Assembly (NCBI RefSeq): GCF_030403435.1
Contig: NZ_JAUEPH010000001.1
Location: forward strand, 124,001-188,000
Reading direction: 5' to 3'
DNA length: 64,000 nt
DNA from: Algoriphagus sediminis
GTDB lineage: Bacteria > Bacteroidota > Bacteroidia > Cytophagales > Cyclobacteriaceae
A program made the translations under genes and the position numbers. Each line of letters begins with the position of its first letter. Within the stretch, counting starts at the first letter, position 1. This document shows positions 44,170-51,810 of the stretch, in pieces. Under the pieces are notes generated by a model. The model had not been told where the DNA came from. It did not search any database and worked only from the letters and a program-made list of their open reading frames with translations.

Positions 44170-45576
44170 ATGTCAAGGAAAATGAAAAACAAGGTCATCA
44201 AGAACCTTAAAATCGAGAAGATTGCTTCTGAAGGAAAATGCCTTGGCTATCATGAAGATAAGGTAGTTTTTGTATCAGGCGTGGCTCCGGGGGATGAGAT
44301 AAATGCGAGAGTCACCAAGGGGCGCAGCTCTTTTATGGAGGCTGTTCCAGTAGCATTTCATACTTATTCTGATGAACGTGTTGAGCCTTTCTGTGATCAT
44401 TTTGGTACTTGCGGTGGCTGTAAGTGGCAGCATATCAATTACGAGCTCCAAAAAAAATATAAACATCAACAGGTAGTAGACCAATTGCAAAGGATTGCCA
44501 AAGTTGATTTACCGGAGATTTCGCCGATTCTTGGATCAGCTGAAACCCGATACTACAGAAACAAACTGGATTTTACCTTCTCGAATAAAAAGTGGCTCAC
44601 CCTTGAGCAAATTCAGTCAGGAGAAGAGTTTGAAAGGAATGCATTAGGATTTCACATCCCAAGGATGTTTGATAAAATTGTCGATGTAGATCATTGCTAC
44701 CTCCAAGGGGGTTTATCCAATGAAATCAGAAATAGCCTGAGGTCTTTTGCACTGGAAAATAAGTTAAGCTTTTATGACATCAGAGAACAGGTTGGGCTTT
44801 TGAGAAACCTGATTATTCGTACCACCAGTACGGACCAAATCATGGTAATTGTCCAATTTGGTGATTTTGACCAAGAGTCAATAAATAAAGTCATGATCTT
44901 CCTGAAGGAAAAATTTCCTGATATCACCTCTCTTTTATATGTGGTAAATACCAAAGGAAACGAGACATTCCATGACCTGGAGCTAGTTACATTCTATGGG
45001 CTTCCATACATCGAGGAGGAAATGGAAGGCTTAAAATTTAGAATAGGTCCAAAATCCTTCTATCAAACCAATTCTTTACAGGCATATGAGCTCTACAAGG
45101 TGGCTAGAGACTTTGCGCAGCTTAAAGGTGATGAGGTAGTATATGATTTATACACCGGAACTGGGACCATAGCCAACTTCGTTGCAAGACAAGCCAAACA
45201 GGTAATAGGAGTGGAATATGTAGAAGCAGCGATAGAAGATGCCAAAATCAATTCTGCAATCAATGACATTGACAATACGCTTTTCTATGCTGGAGACATG
45301 AAAGAAATTTTAACTGAAGAATTCATGTCAAATCATGCTGCACCTGATGTAATCATCACAGATCCACCAAGGGCTGGAATGGATGAAAAGGTGGTTCAAA
45401 TGCTTCTGAAGCTTGAGGCACCCACCATTGTTTATGTTTCATGTAACCCAGCAACCCAGGCGAGAGATCTGGCGCTTTTAGATGAAAAATACAAAGTGGA
45501 GCGGGTACAGCCAGTGGATATGTTTCCACAGACCTACCACGTAGAAAATGTCGTACGTTTAACTCTTAAATCATGA
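44170..45576 (+). CDS. rlmD: 23S rRNA (uracil-C5)-methyltransferase RlmD
   Basis: Methylates U1939 of 23S rRNA (E. coli numbering) or an equivalent uridine. The 468-residue protein has an N-terminal TRAM domain (NLKIEKIASEGKCLGYHEDKV), a 4Fe-4S cysteine set (CDHFGTCGGCKWQH, plus DHCY further on), the SAM motif VVYDLYTGTGTIANFVA, TDPPRAGMD and the catalytic-cysteine segment YVSCNPATQARDL. The start may be 44170 or the ATG at 44182 (MKNKVIKNLKIE), depending on where transcription begins. The next gene overlaps its stop by four bases (ATGA). RlmCD-type dual specificity is possible. Confidence 0.94.
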   Translation: MSRKMKNKVIKNLKIEKIASEGKCLGYHEDKVVFVSGVAPGDEINARVTKGRSSFMEAVPVAFHTYSDERVEPFCDHFGTCGGCKWQHINYELQKKYKHQQVVDQLQRIAKVDLPEISPILGSAETRYYRNKLDFTFSNKKWLTLEQIQSGEEFERNALGFHIPRMFDKIVDVDHCYLQGGLSNEIRNSLRSFALENKLSFYDIREQVGLLRNLIIRTTSTDQIMVIVQFGDFDQESINKVMIFLKEKFPDITSLLYVVNTKGNETFHDLELVTFYGLPYIEEEMEGLKFRIGPKSFYQTNSLQAYELYKVARDFAQLKGDEVVYDLYTGTGTIANFVARQAKQVIGVEYVEAAIEDAKINSAINDIDNTLFYAGDMKEILTEEFMSNHAAPDVIITDPPRAGMDEKVVQMLLKLEAPTIVYVSCNPATQARDLALLDEKYKVERVQPVDMFPQTYHVENVVRLTLKS

Positions 45577-45950
45577 TTTCAGATTTCAACGACCCAGAAC
45601 TTAGCGGTAAATATTTAGGAACCATAACTTCTGATTTTGTAAAGATTTCCGAGGTGCTTAAGGAGGCTTCTTATCAGGTTAGATCCAGAGGTTTTTCTGA
45701 TTTTCCTGTTTTCCCTATATCTAAGGAGATGCAGCCTATCGGTAAAATCTTTCTGGGTAAAGAAGAGAAAGGTTTGGATTGGAATTATTTCATCACCTAT
45801 GTGGATGAATTTGTCCAGAGAAAACTCATCGCCGAGGAGAACCTAGAAGAGTTTAAAAAGGCCTACAAAGACCCAGATGAGTTTTGCTGTCTGTTTGTAA
45901 TTGACGGGGCATTTACAAGTTTTGTGTATGTGCCCTATCCTAACGAATAG
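45573..45950 (+). CDS. Conserved hypothetical protein coupled to rlmD
   Basis: A 125-residue acidic, soluble protein without signal peptide or membrane segment (ISDFNDPELSGKYLGTITSD at the N terminus; FCCLFVIDGAFTSFVYVPYP at the C terminus). I know similar proteins as unannotated Bacteroidota genes but no function. The ATGA overlap with rlmD shows co-translation. A strong terminator follows. Confidence 0.75.
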   Translation: MISDFNDPELSGKYLGTITSDFVKISEVLKEASYQVRSRGFSDFPVFPISKEMQPIGKIFLGKEEKGLDWNYFITYVDEFVQRKLIAEENLEEFKKAYKDPDEFCCLFVIDGAFTSFVYVPYPNE

Positions 45951-45970
45951 TTTTGATAATCTTCAAAATA

Positions 45971-46004
45971 AAAGCCTCACTAATTATTTTAGTGAGGCTT
46001 TTTA
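45971..46004 (+). terminator. Bidirectional terminator between the rlmD unit and thiL
   Basis: Perfect 12-bp stem (45971-45982 with 45990-46001), 7-nt loop, A tract on the left and T tract on the right, so it can serve both the rightward rlmD transcript and the leftward thiL transcript. Confidence 0.85.
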
Positions 46005-46050
46005 TTTGTTTGATAATCAATTTTTTATAACTACTTAATTAAATCATTTT

Positions 46051-47082
46051 TTAATCAAAATGCTGCCAACCCTGAGCTTTTATTTTCACGGCAGTTCCGC
46101 TTTTGGTCACCAGGAATTTACCCTCTTCAGGCTTTGTCATATGACCTATAAAATGAATGTCAGGATGCTTTTCCACTTTCTTAAAATCTTCCTGTGAAAT
46201 AGTAAAAAGTAACTCATAATCTTCTCCCCCATTCAATACACAAGTGATCGGATCAAGATTCAATTCCACAGCCGTATCGAAGGTCTGCTTATCAATAGGT
46301 AGTTTATCTTCATAGATTGTGGCTCCCACTTTTGATCCCTTGCAAATATGAAAAATCTCCGAGGCAAGACCATCGGAAACATCTATCATGCTAGTGGGTA
46401 CAACCCCAAGTTCTTTCAACTCATGAATGATGTCCATCCTGGCATCAGGTTTCAATTGCCGACCTGTGACTAAGGTGTATTTATCCAGTTCAGGTTTCAT
46501 ATCAGGATTAGCCAGAAAAACCTGCTTTTCTCTCTCCAGAATCTGCAAGCCAACCAAGGCACCTCCTAAGTCACCCGTGACACAAAGGATATCATTCATT
46601 TTGGCTCCATCGCGGTAAACCACTTTGTCTTTGTCCACTTCCCCAATAGCAGTCACTGAGATCACCAGACCGGATCTGGATGCTGTTGTGTCACCACCCA
46701 CCAGATCAACCCCATAATGCTCGCATGCCGCGTAAATTCCTTCGTACAATGCATCTACAGCCTCAACACTGAATCTATTGGATAGGGCTATGCTAACGGT
46801 TATCTGGGTTGGAACAGCATTCATCGAAGCAATATCGGATACATTCACCGCCACTGCCTTAAATCCAACATGCGGCAAAGGCGCATAGGATAAATCAAAA
46901 TGGACTCCCTCCAACAATAAATCAGTAGAAACCACCTTCACATGATCTCCTGCATCGATTACCGCGGTATCATCTCCAATACCTTTTAGGGTTGACTTTT
47001 GAGAGAGTTTGACTCTTTCCTTGATATGATCGATCAGGCCGAATTCCCCCAGGTCTCCGATTTCTGTTCTCTTTTCTGACAT
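46051..47082 (-). CDS. thiL: Thiamine-monophosphate kinase
   Basis: Converts thiamine phosphate to thiamine diphosphate with ATP. The 343-residue length is normal. Family motifs: GIGDDTAVIDAG near the N terminus, LLLEGVHFDLSYAPLPHVGFKA, VNVSDIASMNAVPTQ, LVGGDTTASRSGLVISVTAIGEV and IDVSDGLASEI followed by LNGGEDYELLFT. No other thiamine gene adjoins. The methylmalonyl-CoA epimerase gene lies 18 bp upstream on the same strand, so the two are probably co-transcribed. Confidence 0.95.
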   Translation of the reverse strand: MSEKRTEIGDLGEFGLIDHIKERVKLSQKSTLKGIGDDTAVIDAGDHVKVVSTDLLLEGVHFDLSYAPLPHVGFKAVAVNVSDIASMNAVPTQITVSIALSNRFSVEAVDALYEGIYAACEHYGVDLVGGDTTASRSGLVISVTAIGEVDKDKVVYRDGAKMNDILCVTGDLGGALVGLQILEREKQVFLANPDMKPELDKYTLVTGRQLKPDARMDIIHELKELGVVPTSMIDVSDGLASEIFHICKGSKVGATIYEDKLPIDKQTFDTAVELNLDPITCVLNGGEDYELLFTISQEDFKKVEKHPDIHFIGHMTKPEEGKFLVTKSGTAVKIKAQGWQHFD

Positions 47083-47100
47083 TAGATTTTTTTATTTGGG

Positions 47101-47502
47101 TCAGGATTTTTCCTGACAAAGCTCAATCAACACCCCGTTGGTGCTTTTCGGGTGCAAAAATACGACTAATTTATTGTCCGCCCCTTCCTTGGGTGTTTCA
47201 TTCAAAATTTCAAAGCCCTCTCCTTTTAATCGAGCCACTTCTTTATAGATATCCTCCACATCAAAAGCGATATGATGTACTCCCTCAGGTTTCTTTGTCA
47301 AATATTTTGCGATTGCTGAATTTTCATTGGTGGCTTGGAGTAATTCAACCTTAGTCTCTCCTACCTGAAAAAAGGAAGTTTCTACCGCTTCTCCTTCCAC
47401 AATCTCTGTTTTGAAGTGCTTTTTGCCGATTAATTTTCTGAACAGTTCATTTGATTGCTCAAGGTTATTCACAGCAATGCCAATATGCTCTATTTTCCTC
47501 AT
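47101..47502 (-). CDS. mce: Methylmalonyl-CoA epimerase
   Basis: Interconverts the (2R) and (2S) epimers of methylmalonyl-CoA in the propionate-succinate route. The 133-residue vicinal-oxygen-chelate protein has the metal-binding histidines/glutamates in MRKIEHIGIAVNNLE, KVELLQAT, GVHHIAFDVEDI and the C-terminal GVLIELCQE. The ATG at 47502 matches the usual N terminus; an upstream TTG is unlikely. The acyl-CoA carboxylase gene at the end of the window may belong to a connected pathway, though that one looks closer to methylcrotonyl-CoA carboxylase. Confidence 0.94.
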   Translation of the reverse strand: MRKIEHIGIAVNNLEQSNELFRKLIGKKHFKTEIVEGEAVETSFFQVGETKVELLQATNENSAIAKYLTKKPEGVHHIAFDVEDIYKEVARLKGEGFEILNETPKEGADNKLVVFLHPKSTNGVLIELCQEKS

Positions 47503-47514
47503 TCTGATATTTCT

Positions 47515-47522
47515 TATATTTG
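47515..47522 (+). promoter_or_regulatory. Possible -7 element for the A-type carrier gene (TATATTTG)
   Basis: Exact TAnnTTTG match in the divergent gap, 71 bp before the ATG at 47593. No -33 element seen. Confidence 0.3.
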
Positions 47523-47592
47523 TCCTGAATCTTTTACGCAACGCGAATGTTGTAAGACCAGTTTAGTAAGAAGAAGTAAAGATAAGTAAGAT

Positions 47593-47919
47593 ATGATAAT
47601 CGTTTCAGACAAAGCAAAGGATAGAATTCTCGAATTACGTCAGGAGGAAGGAAGATCCCAAGACGAAAATATTCGAGTTTCGGTGAAGGGAGGAGGTTGC
47701 TCAGGCCTCATGTATGACTTGAGTTTTGACGCTACCCAAACTGAGACTGATCACGTTTTCGAGGACAAGGGTGTAAAAGTTCTGGTAGACAGAAAGAGTT
47801 TATTGTATCTCGCGGGAACTACCCTTGAATTCACTGATGGACTGAATGGAAAAGGCTTCCAATTTGTAAATCCGAATGCGAACAGAACCTGCGGATGTGG
47901 CGAAAGCTTCTCGGTTTGA
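47593..47919 (+). CDS. A-type iron-sulfur carrier (HesB/IscA/ErpA family)
   Basis: A 108-residue protein with all three conserved cysteines: one in KGGGCSGLMYDL and two in the C-terminal TCGCGESFSV. These bind a 2Fe-2S or 4Fe-4S cluster for delivery to target proteins. Which of IscA, SufA or ErpA it corresponds to cannot be decided here. It is transcribed alone and followed by a short terminator. Compare the second family member at 57426, which has lost two of the cysteines. Confidence 0.94.
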   Translation: MIIVSDKAKDRILELRQEEGRSQDENIRVSVKGGGCSGLMYDLSFDATQTETDHVFEDKGVKVLVDRKSLLYLAGTTLEFTDGLNGKGFQFVNPNANRTCGCGESFSV

Positions 47920-47938
47920 TCAGTCCTTAAATTAATTT

Positions 47939-47962
47939 AGCAGCCTTCGGGCTGTTTTTTTT
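47939..47962 (+). terminator. Terminator with UUCG loop after the A-type carrier gene
   Basis: Short stem CAGCC / GGCTG (47941-47945 with 47950-47954) closed by a TTCG loop and followed by a long T tract. It lies 22 bp past the stop codon. Confidence 0.8.
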
Positions 47963-48020
47963 TGTCCTGATTTTCGACCAAATTATATATAAACGGACTG
48001 ATAATCCCGGGATCAACTCT

Positions 48021-48028
48021 TACATTTG
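48021..48028 (+). promoter_or_regulatory. Candidate -7 promoter element of gcvT (TACATTTG)
   Basis: Exact TAnnTTTG match 21 bp before the ATG at 48050, giving a leader of about 15 nt. No -33 element, and no room for a glycine riboswitch between the terminator and this site. Confidence 0.45.
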
Positions 48029-48049
48029 CCAGCAAAACCAAATCCAAAT

Positions 48050-49147
48050 ATGATGGAAGAAAACATCAAAAAAATCCAGCTTAACGACCTTCATGAATCA
48101 CTGGGAGGAAAAATGGTTCCTTTTGCAGGATACTACATGCCAGTGAGATATAGTTCTGACAAAGAAGAGCATTTATGCGTGCGGGAAGGAGTTGGTGTAT
48201 TTGATGTTTCACATATGGGGGAATTCATGGTGGAAGGAAAAGAAGCTTTGAACCTCATTCAAAAGGTGACCTCAAACGATGCTTCTAAGCTCGTCGACTT
48301 TCAGGCTCAATATTCCTGCTTCCCAAATTCCACGGGTGGAATTGTGGACGACCTAATTGTATATCGCTTCTCAGAGGAGAAATATATGCTTGTGGTCAAT
48401 GCTTCTAATATTGAAAAGGACTGGGAGTGGATTAATGAGCATAATACCATGGGTGCCAAGCTCACCAATATTTCAGACGATATTTCTCTTTTTGCCGTTC
48501 AGGGACCAAAAGCTATTGAAGCAGTTCAATCCCTTACTCCGGTGGATCTAGCAGGAGTTAAGTTTTACCACTTCACTGTTGGTGAATTCGCTGGAAAGAA
48601 GGACGTGATTATATCAGGAACTGGCTATACAGGGGCAGGAGGCTTTGAAATATATGTCAAGAATGAGGATGCTGAGGAAGTTTGGAATGCAATTTTCGAG
48701 GCAGGAAAAGACTTTGATATCAAACCGATTGGTCTTGGAGCAAGAGATACTCTAAGAATGGAAATGGGATACTGTCTTTACGGAAACGACATTGATGATA
48801 CTACTTCACCGATTGAGGCAGGCCTGGGCTGGATCACAAAATTCACAAAGGATTTTATCAACTCAGAAGCCTTAAAAGCTCAAAAAGAGGCTGGAGTTTC
48901 TCGACGGCTTGTAGGTTTCGTCATGCAGGAAAGAGGTATTCCTCGTGGACATTACCCAATTGTAAATAGCAATGGAGAAAACATCGGTGAAGTAACTTCA
49001 GGAACTATGTCGCCAAGCATGAATGTAGGTATTGGCCTTGGGTATGTGAAAAAAGATTTCGGCAAAGCCGGTACCGAGATTTTCATTCAGGTTCGAAATA
49101 AAACTCTGAAGGCACAAGTGGAGAAACTACCACTGTACAAAGGATGA
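48050..49147 (+). CDS. gcvT: Aminomethyltransferase, glycine cleavage T protein
   Basis: Transfers the aminomethyl carbon from the H protein to tetrahydrofolate and releases ammonia. The protein is about 365 residues with family motifs: [61 protein letters not shown] and the C-terminal [21 protein letters not shown]. Start at the first of two adjacent ATGs (48050, 48053); an in-frame TTG lies inside the -7 element. Genes for the H and P proteins are not in the window. The comB-like gene overlaps its stop (ATGA). Confidence 0.95.
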   Translation: MMEENIKKIQLNDLHESLGGKMVPFAGYYMPVRYSSDKEEHLCVREGVGVFDVSHMGEFMVEGKEALNLIQKVTSNDASKLVDFQAQYSCFPNSTGGIVDDLIVYRFSEEKYMLVVNASNIEKDWEWINEHNTMGAKLTNISDDISLFAVQGPKAIEAVQSLTPVDLAGVKFYHFTVGEFAGKKDVIISGTGYTGAGGFEIYVKNEDAEEVWNAIFEAGKDFDIKPIGLGARDTLRMEMGYCLYGNDIDDTTSPIEAGLGWITKFTKDFINSEALKAQKEAGVSRRLVGFVMQERGIPRGHYPIVNSNGENIGEVTSGTMSPSMNVGIGLGYVKKDFGKAGTEIFIQVRNKTLKAQVEKLPLYKG

Positions 49148-49848
49148 GGAATATAGAAATCTGCTTAAGCCCTGAACTCATTCATCTTCATGATTTGAAA
49201 GGCAAAACTGTTGTGGTTGTGGATATTTTCAGGGCTACTTCCACCATGGTGGCAGCCTTGGGTAATGGGATAAAAGAAATCAGAACCTTTGCCAGCCTGG
49301 AAGAATGCAAATCCATGAAAGCTCAGGGTTACCTTATAGCCGGGGAAAGAAATGGTCATAAGGTAAATGGCTTTGATTTGGGGAATTCCCCTCTGACCTA
49401 CCTAGATGGAAAATACGCAGGCGAAAAGCTAGCAATGACCACCACTAATGGCACCTTGGCGCTTTCAAAGTCGCAAGATGCAGAAGAGATACTCATTGGA
49501 GCTTTTCCAAACTTCTCTACCACTTTGGATTACCTGAAATCAATAGACCGGGATATTTTAGTCCATTGTGCTGGCTGGAAAGGGAGGTTCAATCTTGAAG
49601 ATTCTCTTTATGCAGGAGCTTTGACCAAAGGTCTTGAAGGAACCCACCAATCAGAAGATGATGCATCTCTTGCCTTAAAATCACTATTTGAAAAAGAGGG
49701 GAATGATCTAAAAAAGTTTCTTTCTCAGGCTTCTCATGCTAAAAGACTCCAAAACCATAATATTGAAGCAGACATTGATTTCTGTCTTCAGGAAGATTCA
49801 ATTGATTTGATTGGTAAATTCGAGAAGGGAGCCTTGACCAAATTCTAA
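49144..49848 (+). CDS. comB: ComB family 2-phosphosulfolactate phosphatase homologue
   Basis: A 234-residue protein with ComB signatures: [49 protein letters not shown] and the Glu/Asp-rich [22 protein letters not shown]. In methanogens ComB is a magnesium-dependent phosphatase producing sulfolactate for coenzyme M. Bacteroidota do not make coenzyme M, so the physiological substrate here is open; a link to sulfolactate or to the sulfonolipids of gliding Cytophagales is speculation. It overlaps gcvT by four bases, though no functional tie is evident. Confidence 0.88.
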   Translation: MRNIEICLSPELIHLHDLKGKTVVVVDIFRATSTMVAALGNGIKEIRTFASLEECKSMKAQGYLIAGERNGHKVNGFDLGNSPLTYLDGKYAGEKLAMTTTNGTLALSKSQDAEEILIGAFPNFSTTLDYLKSIDRDILVHCAGWKGRFNLEDSLYAGALTKGLEGTHQSEDDASLALKSLFEKEGNDLKKFLSQASHAKRLQNHNIEADIDFCLQEDSIDLIGKFEKGALTKF

Positions 49849-49923
49849 TCCATACCTGATTTTCGTCATGCTTCTCACCGAAAATAGTTTTTAGTATTGT
49901 GGTAAGAATAAACTTTTACCAAA

Positions 49924-50160
49924 ATGATCAAAAAACACAATCTAATCCACGCATTTCCAGAGTTCGAAGAAAAGATACACACGCTTAAGAATGATAATCC
50001 TCATTTCAAAAAGCTTTTTGAGGAGTATGACGAGTTGGATCATGAGATTTACCGGATTGAATCAGATGCTGAGCCAGCTTCTGACGACACCTTAAATCAC
50101 AAGCGATCAGAAAGAGTAAAGCTAAAGGATGAAATTTATCGCTTCTTAAAAGAAAACTAA
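49924..50160 (+). CDS. YdcH family protein (DUF465)
   Basis: A 78-residue helical protein matching DUF465: FEEKIHTLKNDNPHFKKLFEEYDELDHEIYRIE followed by LNHKRSERVKLKDEIYRFLK (two pieces of the signature). It is probably a coiled-coil hairpin; no function is established. It stands alone, with a terminator hairpin one base after its stop. Confidence 0.9.
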   Translation: MIKKHNLIHAFPEFEEKIHTLKNDNPHFKKLFEEYDELDHEIYRIESDAEPASDDTLNHKRSERVKLKDEIYRFLKEN

Positions 50161-50190
50161 AAAAAGCCCCGAAAATCCGGGGCTCTTTTA
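50161..50190 (+). terminator. Bidirectional terminator between ydcH and the mazG-like gene
   Basis: Stem AGCCCCG / CGGGGCT (50165-50171 with 50178-50184) with an A tract before and CTTTTATTT after. It lies directly at the end of the YdcH gene and slightly overlaps the end of the convergent MazG-like gene. Confidence 0.8.
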
Positions 50191-50532
50191 TTTCAATTTA
50201 TCGTTGTTTCGATGCCTGTCAATATCCCTGATATTCTTTTTGTCAAAGTTTTTTCTGAGTGATTCGGTTAAATCTACTCCGGTTTGATTTGCCAAACAGA
50301 TTAGCACCCACAAGACATCCGCCATCTCATCACCCAAATCTTTTCCTTTGTCTGACTCTTTAAAAGATTGCTCTCCATAAGTTCTGGCCATTATTCTTGC
50401 GAGCTCGCCTACTTCTTCTGTGAGAATAGCCAAATTTGTCAATTCATTAAAATACCTCACTCCCACGGTATTAATCCATTGATCCACTAATTTCTGGGCT
50501 TCTGAAATTGTGATTTCCTTACATTCTTCCAT
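50188..50532 (-). CDS. MazG-like nucleotide pyrophosphohydrolase
   Basis: A 114-residue all-alpha NTP pyrophosphohydrolase. The metal-binding EExxE and ExxD pattern is clear in ILTEEVGELARIMAR and KDLGDEMADVLWVLICLANQ. Small MazG-like enzymes hydrolyse non-canonical or excess nucleoside triphosphates to monophosphates. Its ATG follows the aminotransferase stop directly (TAAATG), so it is the last gene of the ABC ATPase-aminotransferase-MazG unit. Confidence 0.9.
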   Translation of the reverse strand: MEECKEITISEAQKLVDQWINTVGVRYFNELTNLAILTEEVGELARIMARTYGEQSFKESDKGKDLGDEMADVLWVLICLANQTGVDLTESLRKNFDKKNIRDIDRHRNNDKLK

Positions 50533-51810
50533 TTAGACTAAAGTTTCTAGAGTTTTGAGAAAAAGATCGATCTCTTCTTCATTATTATAAATATGCGTGC
50601 TGATCCGAATTGCATCAACATTGCTTTCAGGCACCTGCCTGATTCTAAATCCTGAGTTAGAAAGTTCCTTTCCTAAGGCCTTATAGTCCAACTTTTTTGG
50701 TCGAAAGGAAATCATGGAAATTCTGGACTCCTCTTCCTCCGGTGAAAGAATTTGAATCCTTCCCCCAAAATTAGAAAGTCCTAAATACAGGCGATTATTC
50801 AGCTCCCGCAATCTCCTTTCTACTTTGGTTTTGCCAATGGATAGATGGAATTCTGCTGCTGCAGCAGCTCCAACATATTGAGGTCGACTTTGCGTCCCAT
50901 AATCGTATCTGTGAGCTGTCGGGACATAGCCATCAAACGTCGGTGGTTCTGCCGTAATATCCCATCCAGAATCAGAATACCCTCCGACTTGAATAGCCTT
51001 AAGCTGATCCAACTTTTCCTCCTTAACAAACAAAAAACCTGTACCCACAGGACCTAACATCCATTTATGATAACAACTAGCGTAAAAGTCACAGCTAAGA
51101 TCTTCTAAATTTAAGTCAAAAGTACCCGCACCATGAGCTCCATCAATAGCCGTAAATATATCTCGGGACCTGGCCCATTGGCAAATCTCCTTAACAGGTA
51201 AAACAAGGCCCGTGGTGCATGTAACGTGAGGAACGGCAATAACTCTCGTTTTAGGGGTCACCAGATTTTTGATTACCCCAAAGTTTTGTTCTGCAGTCAG
51301 CTTTGGCTCAAAAGTCTTGATTATAATCCCATCAAGCTTAGCCCTATTTAACCAGGGCAGGCCATTACCAACATGTTCATGCTTTGTCACTATTACCTCA
51401 TCACCTGCTTTCAGAGGTAAGCCCCAGGCCATTATATTTATTCCTTCCGTAGTATTATGGGTTAGACTAATTTCGGATTCTTTAGCTCCGACAAAATCAG
51501 CAAGAATTTTCCTTTCCTTTTTGTAATTACCATATTCTCCTGTGGTATAAATTTCATCAATGCTGGATTTTAATGCATTGACAACCGCATATGGCGCCGG
51601 GCCGAATGTGCCGTTGTTAAGATAAACTCTATCCTGCCTGAGAGGAAATTGCTTTCTTAATTCTCCCCAAAAATCGGCAGAATCTGGTCTGGGAAAATTT
51701 ATGGTTTGGCCTCCATGTTTGGCAAGGGCATCCGTATCCAAAAAAGAAGCCGCCAGCAAGCCAGAGCCTAATTTACTTATAAAATTCCTTCGGTTTTTTG
51801 ACTTTGCCAT
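50533..51810 (-). CDS. Class V aminotransferase with Tat-type signal peptide
   Basis: A 425-residue PLP enzyme resembling isopenicillin-N epimerase-like and cysteine-desulfurase-like proteins. It begins with NRRNFISKLGSGLLAASFLD, a twin-arginine signal, so it is probably exported folded with its cofactor. Fold-type I motifs: YLNNGTFGPAP, SLTHNTTEGINIMAWGL, IDGAHGAGTFDLNL and the PLP lysine in ASCYHKWMLGPVGTGFL. The substrate is unknown; the periplasmic location makes a housekeeping desulfurase role unlikely. Its ATG overlaps the ATPase stop (TAATG). Confidence 0.9.
   Translation of the reverse strand: MAKSKNRRNFISKLGSGLLAASFLDTDALAKHGGQTINFPRPDSADFWGELRKQFPLRQDRVYLNNGTFGPAPYAVVNALKSSIDEIYTTGEYGNYKKERKILADFVGAKESEISLTHNTTEGINIMAWGLPLKAGDEVIVTKHEHVGNGLPWLNRAKLDGIIIKTFEPKLTAEQNFGVIKNLVTPKTRVIAVPHVTCTTGLVLPVKEICQWARSRDIFTAIDGAHGAGTFDLNLEDLSCDFYASCYHKWMLGPVGTGFLFVKEEKLDQLKAIQVGGYSDSGWDITAEPPTFDGYVPTAHRYDYGTQSRPQYVGAAAAAEFHLSIGKTKVERRLRELNNRLYLGLSNFGGRIQILSPEEEESRISMISFRPKKLDYKALGKELSNSGFRIRQVPESNVDAIRISTHIYNNEEEIDLFLKTLETLV

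Noticed and set aside
47963-48049. Possible glycine riboswitch before gcvT
   Set aside because: Only about 90 bp lie between the previous terminator and the start, a -7 element sits 21 bp before the ATG, and no tandem aptamer structure is visible.
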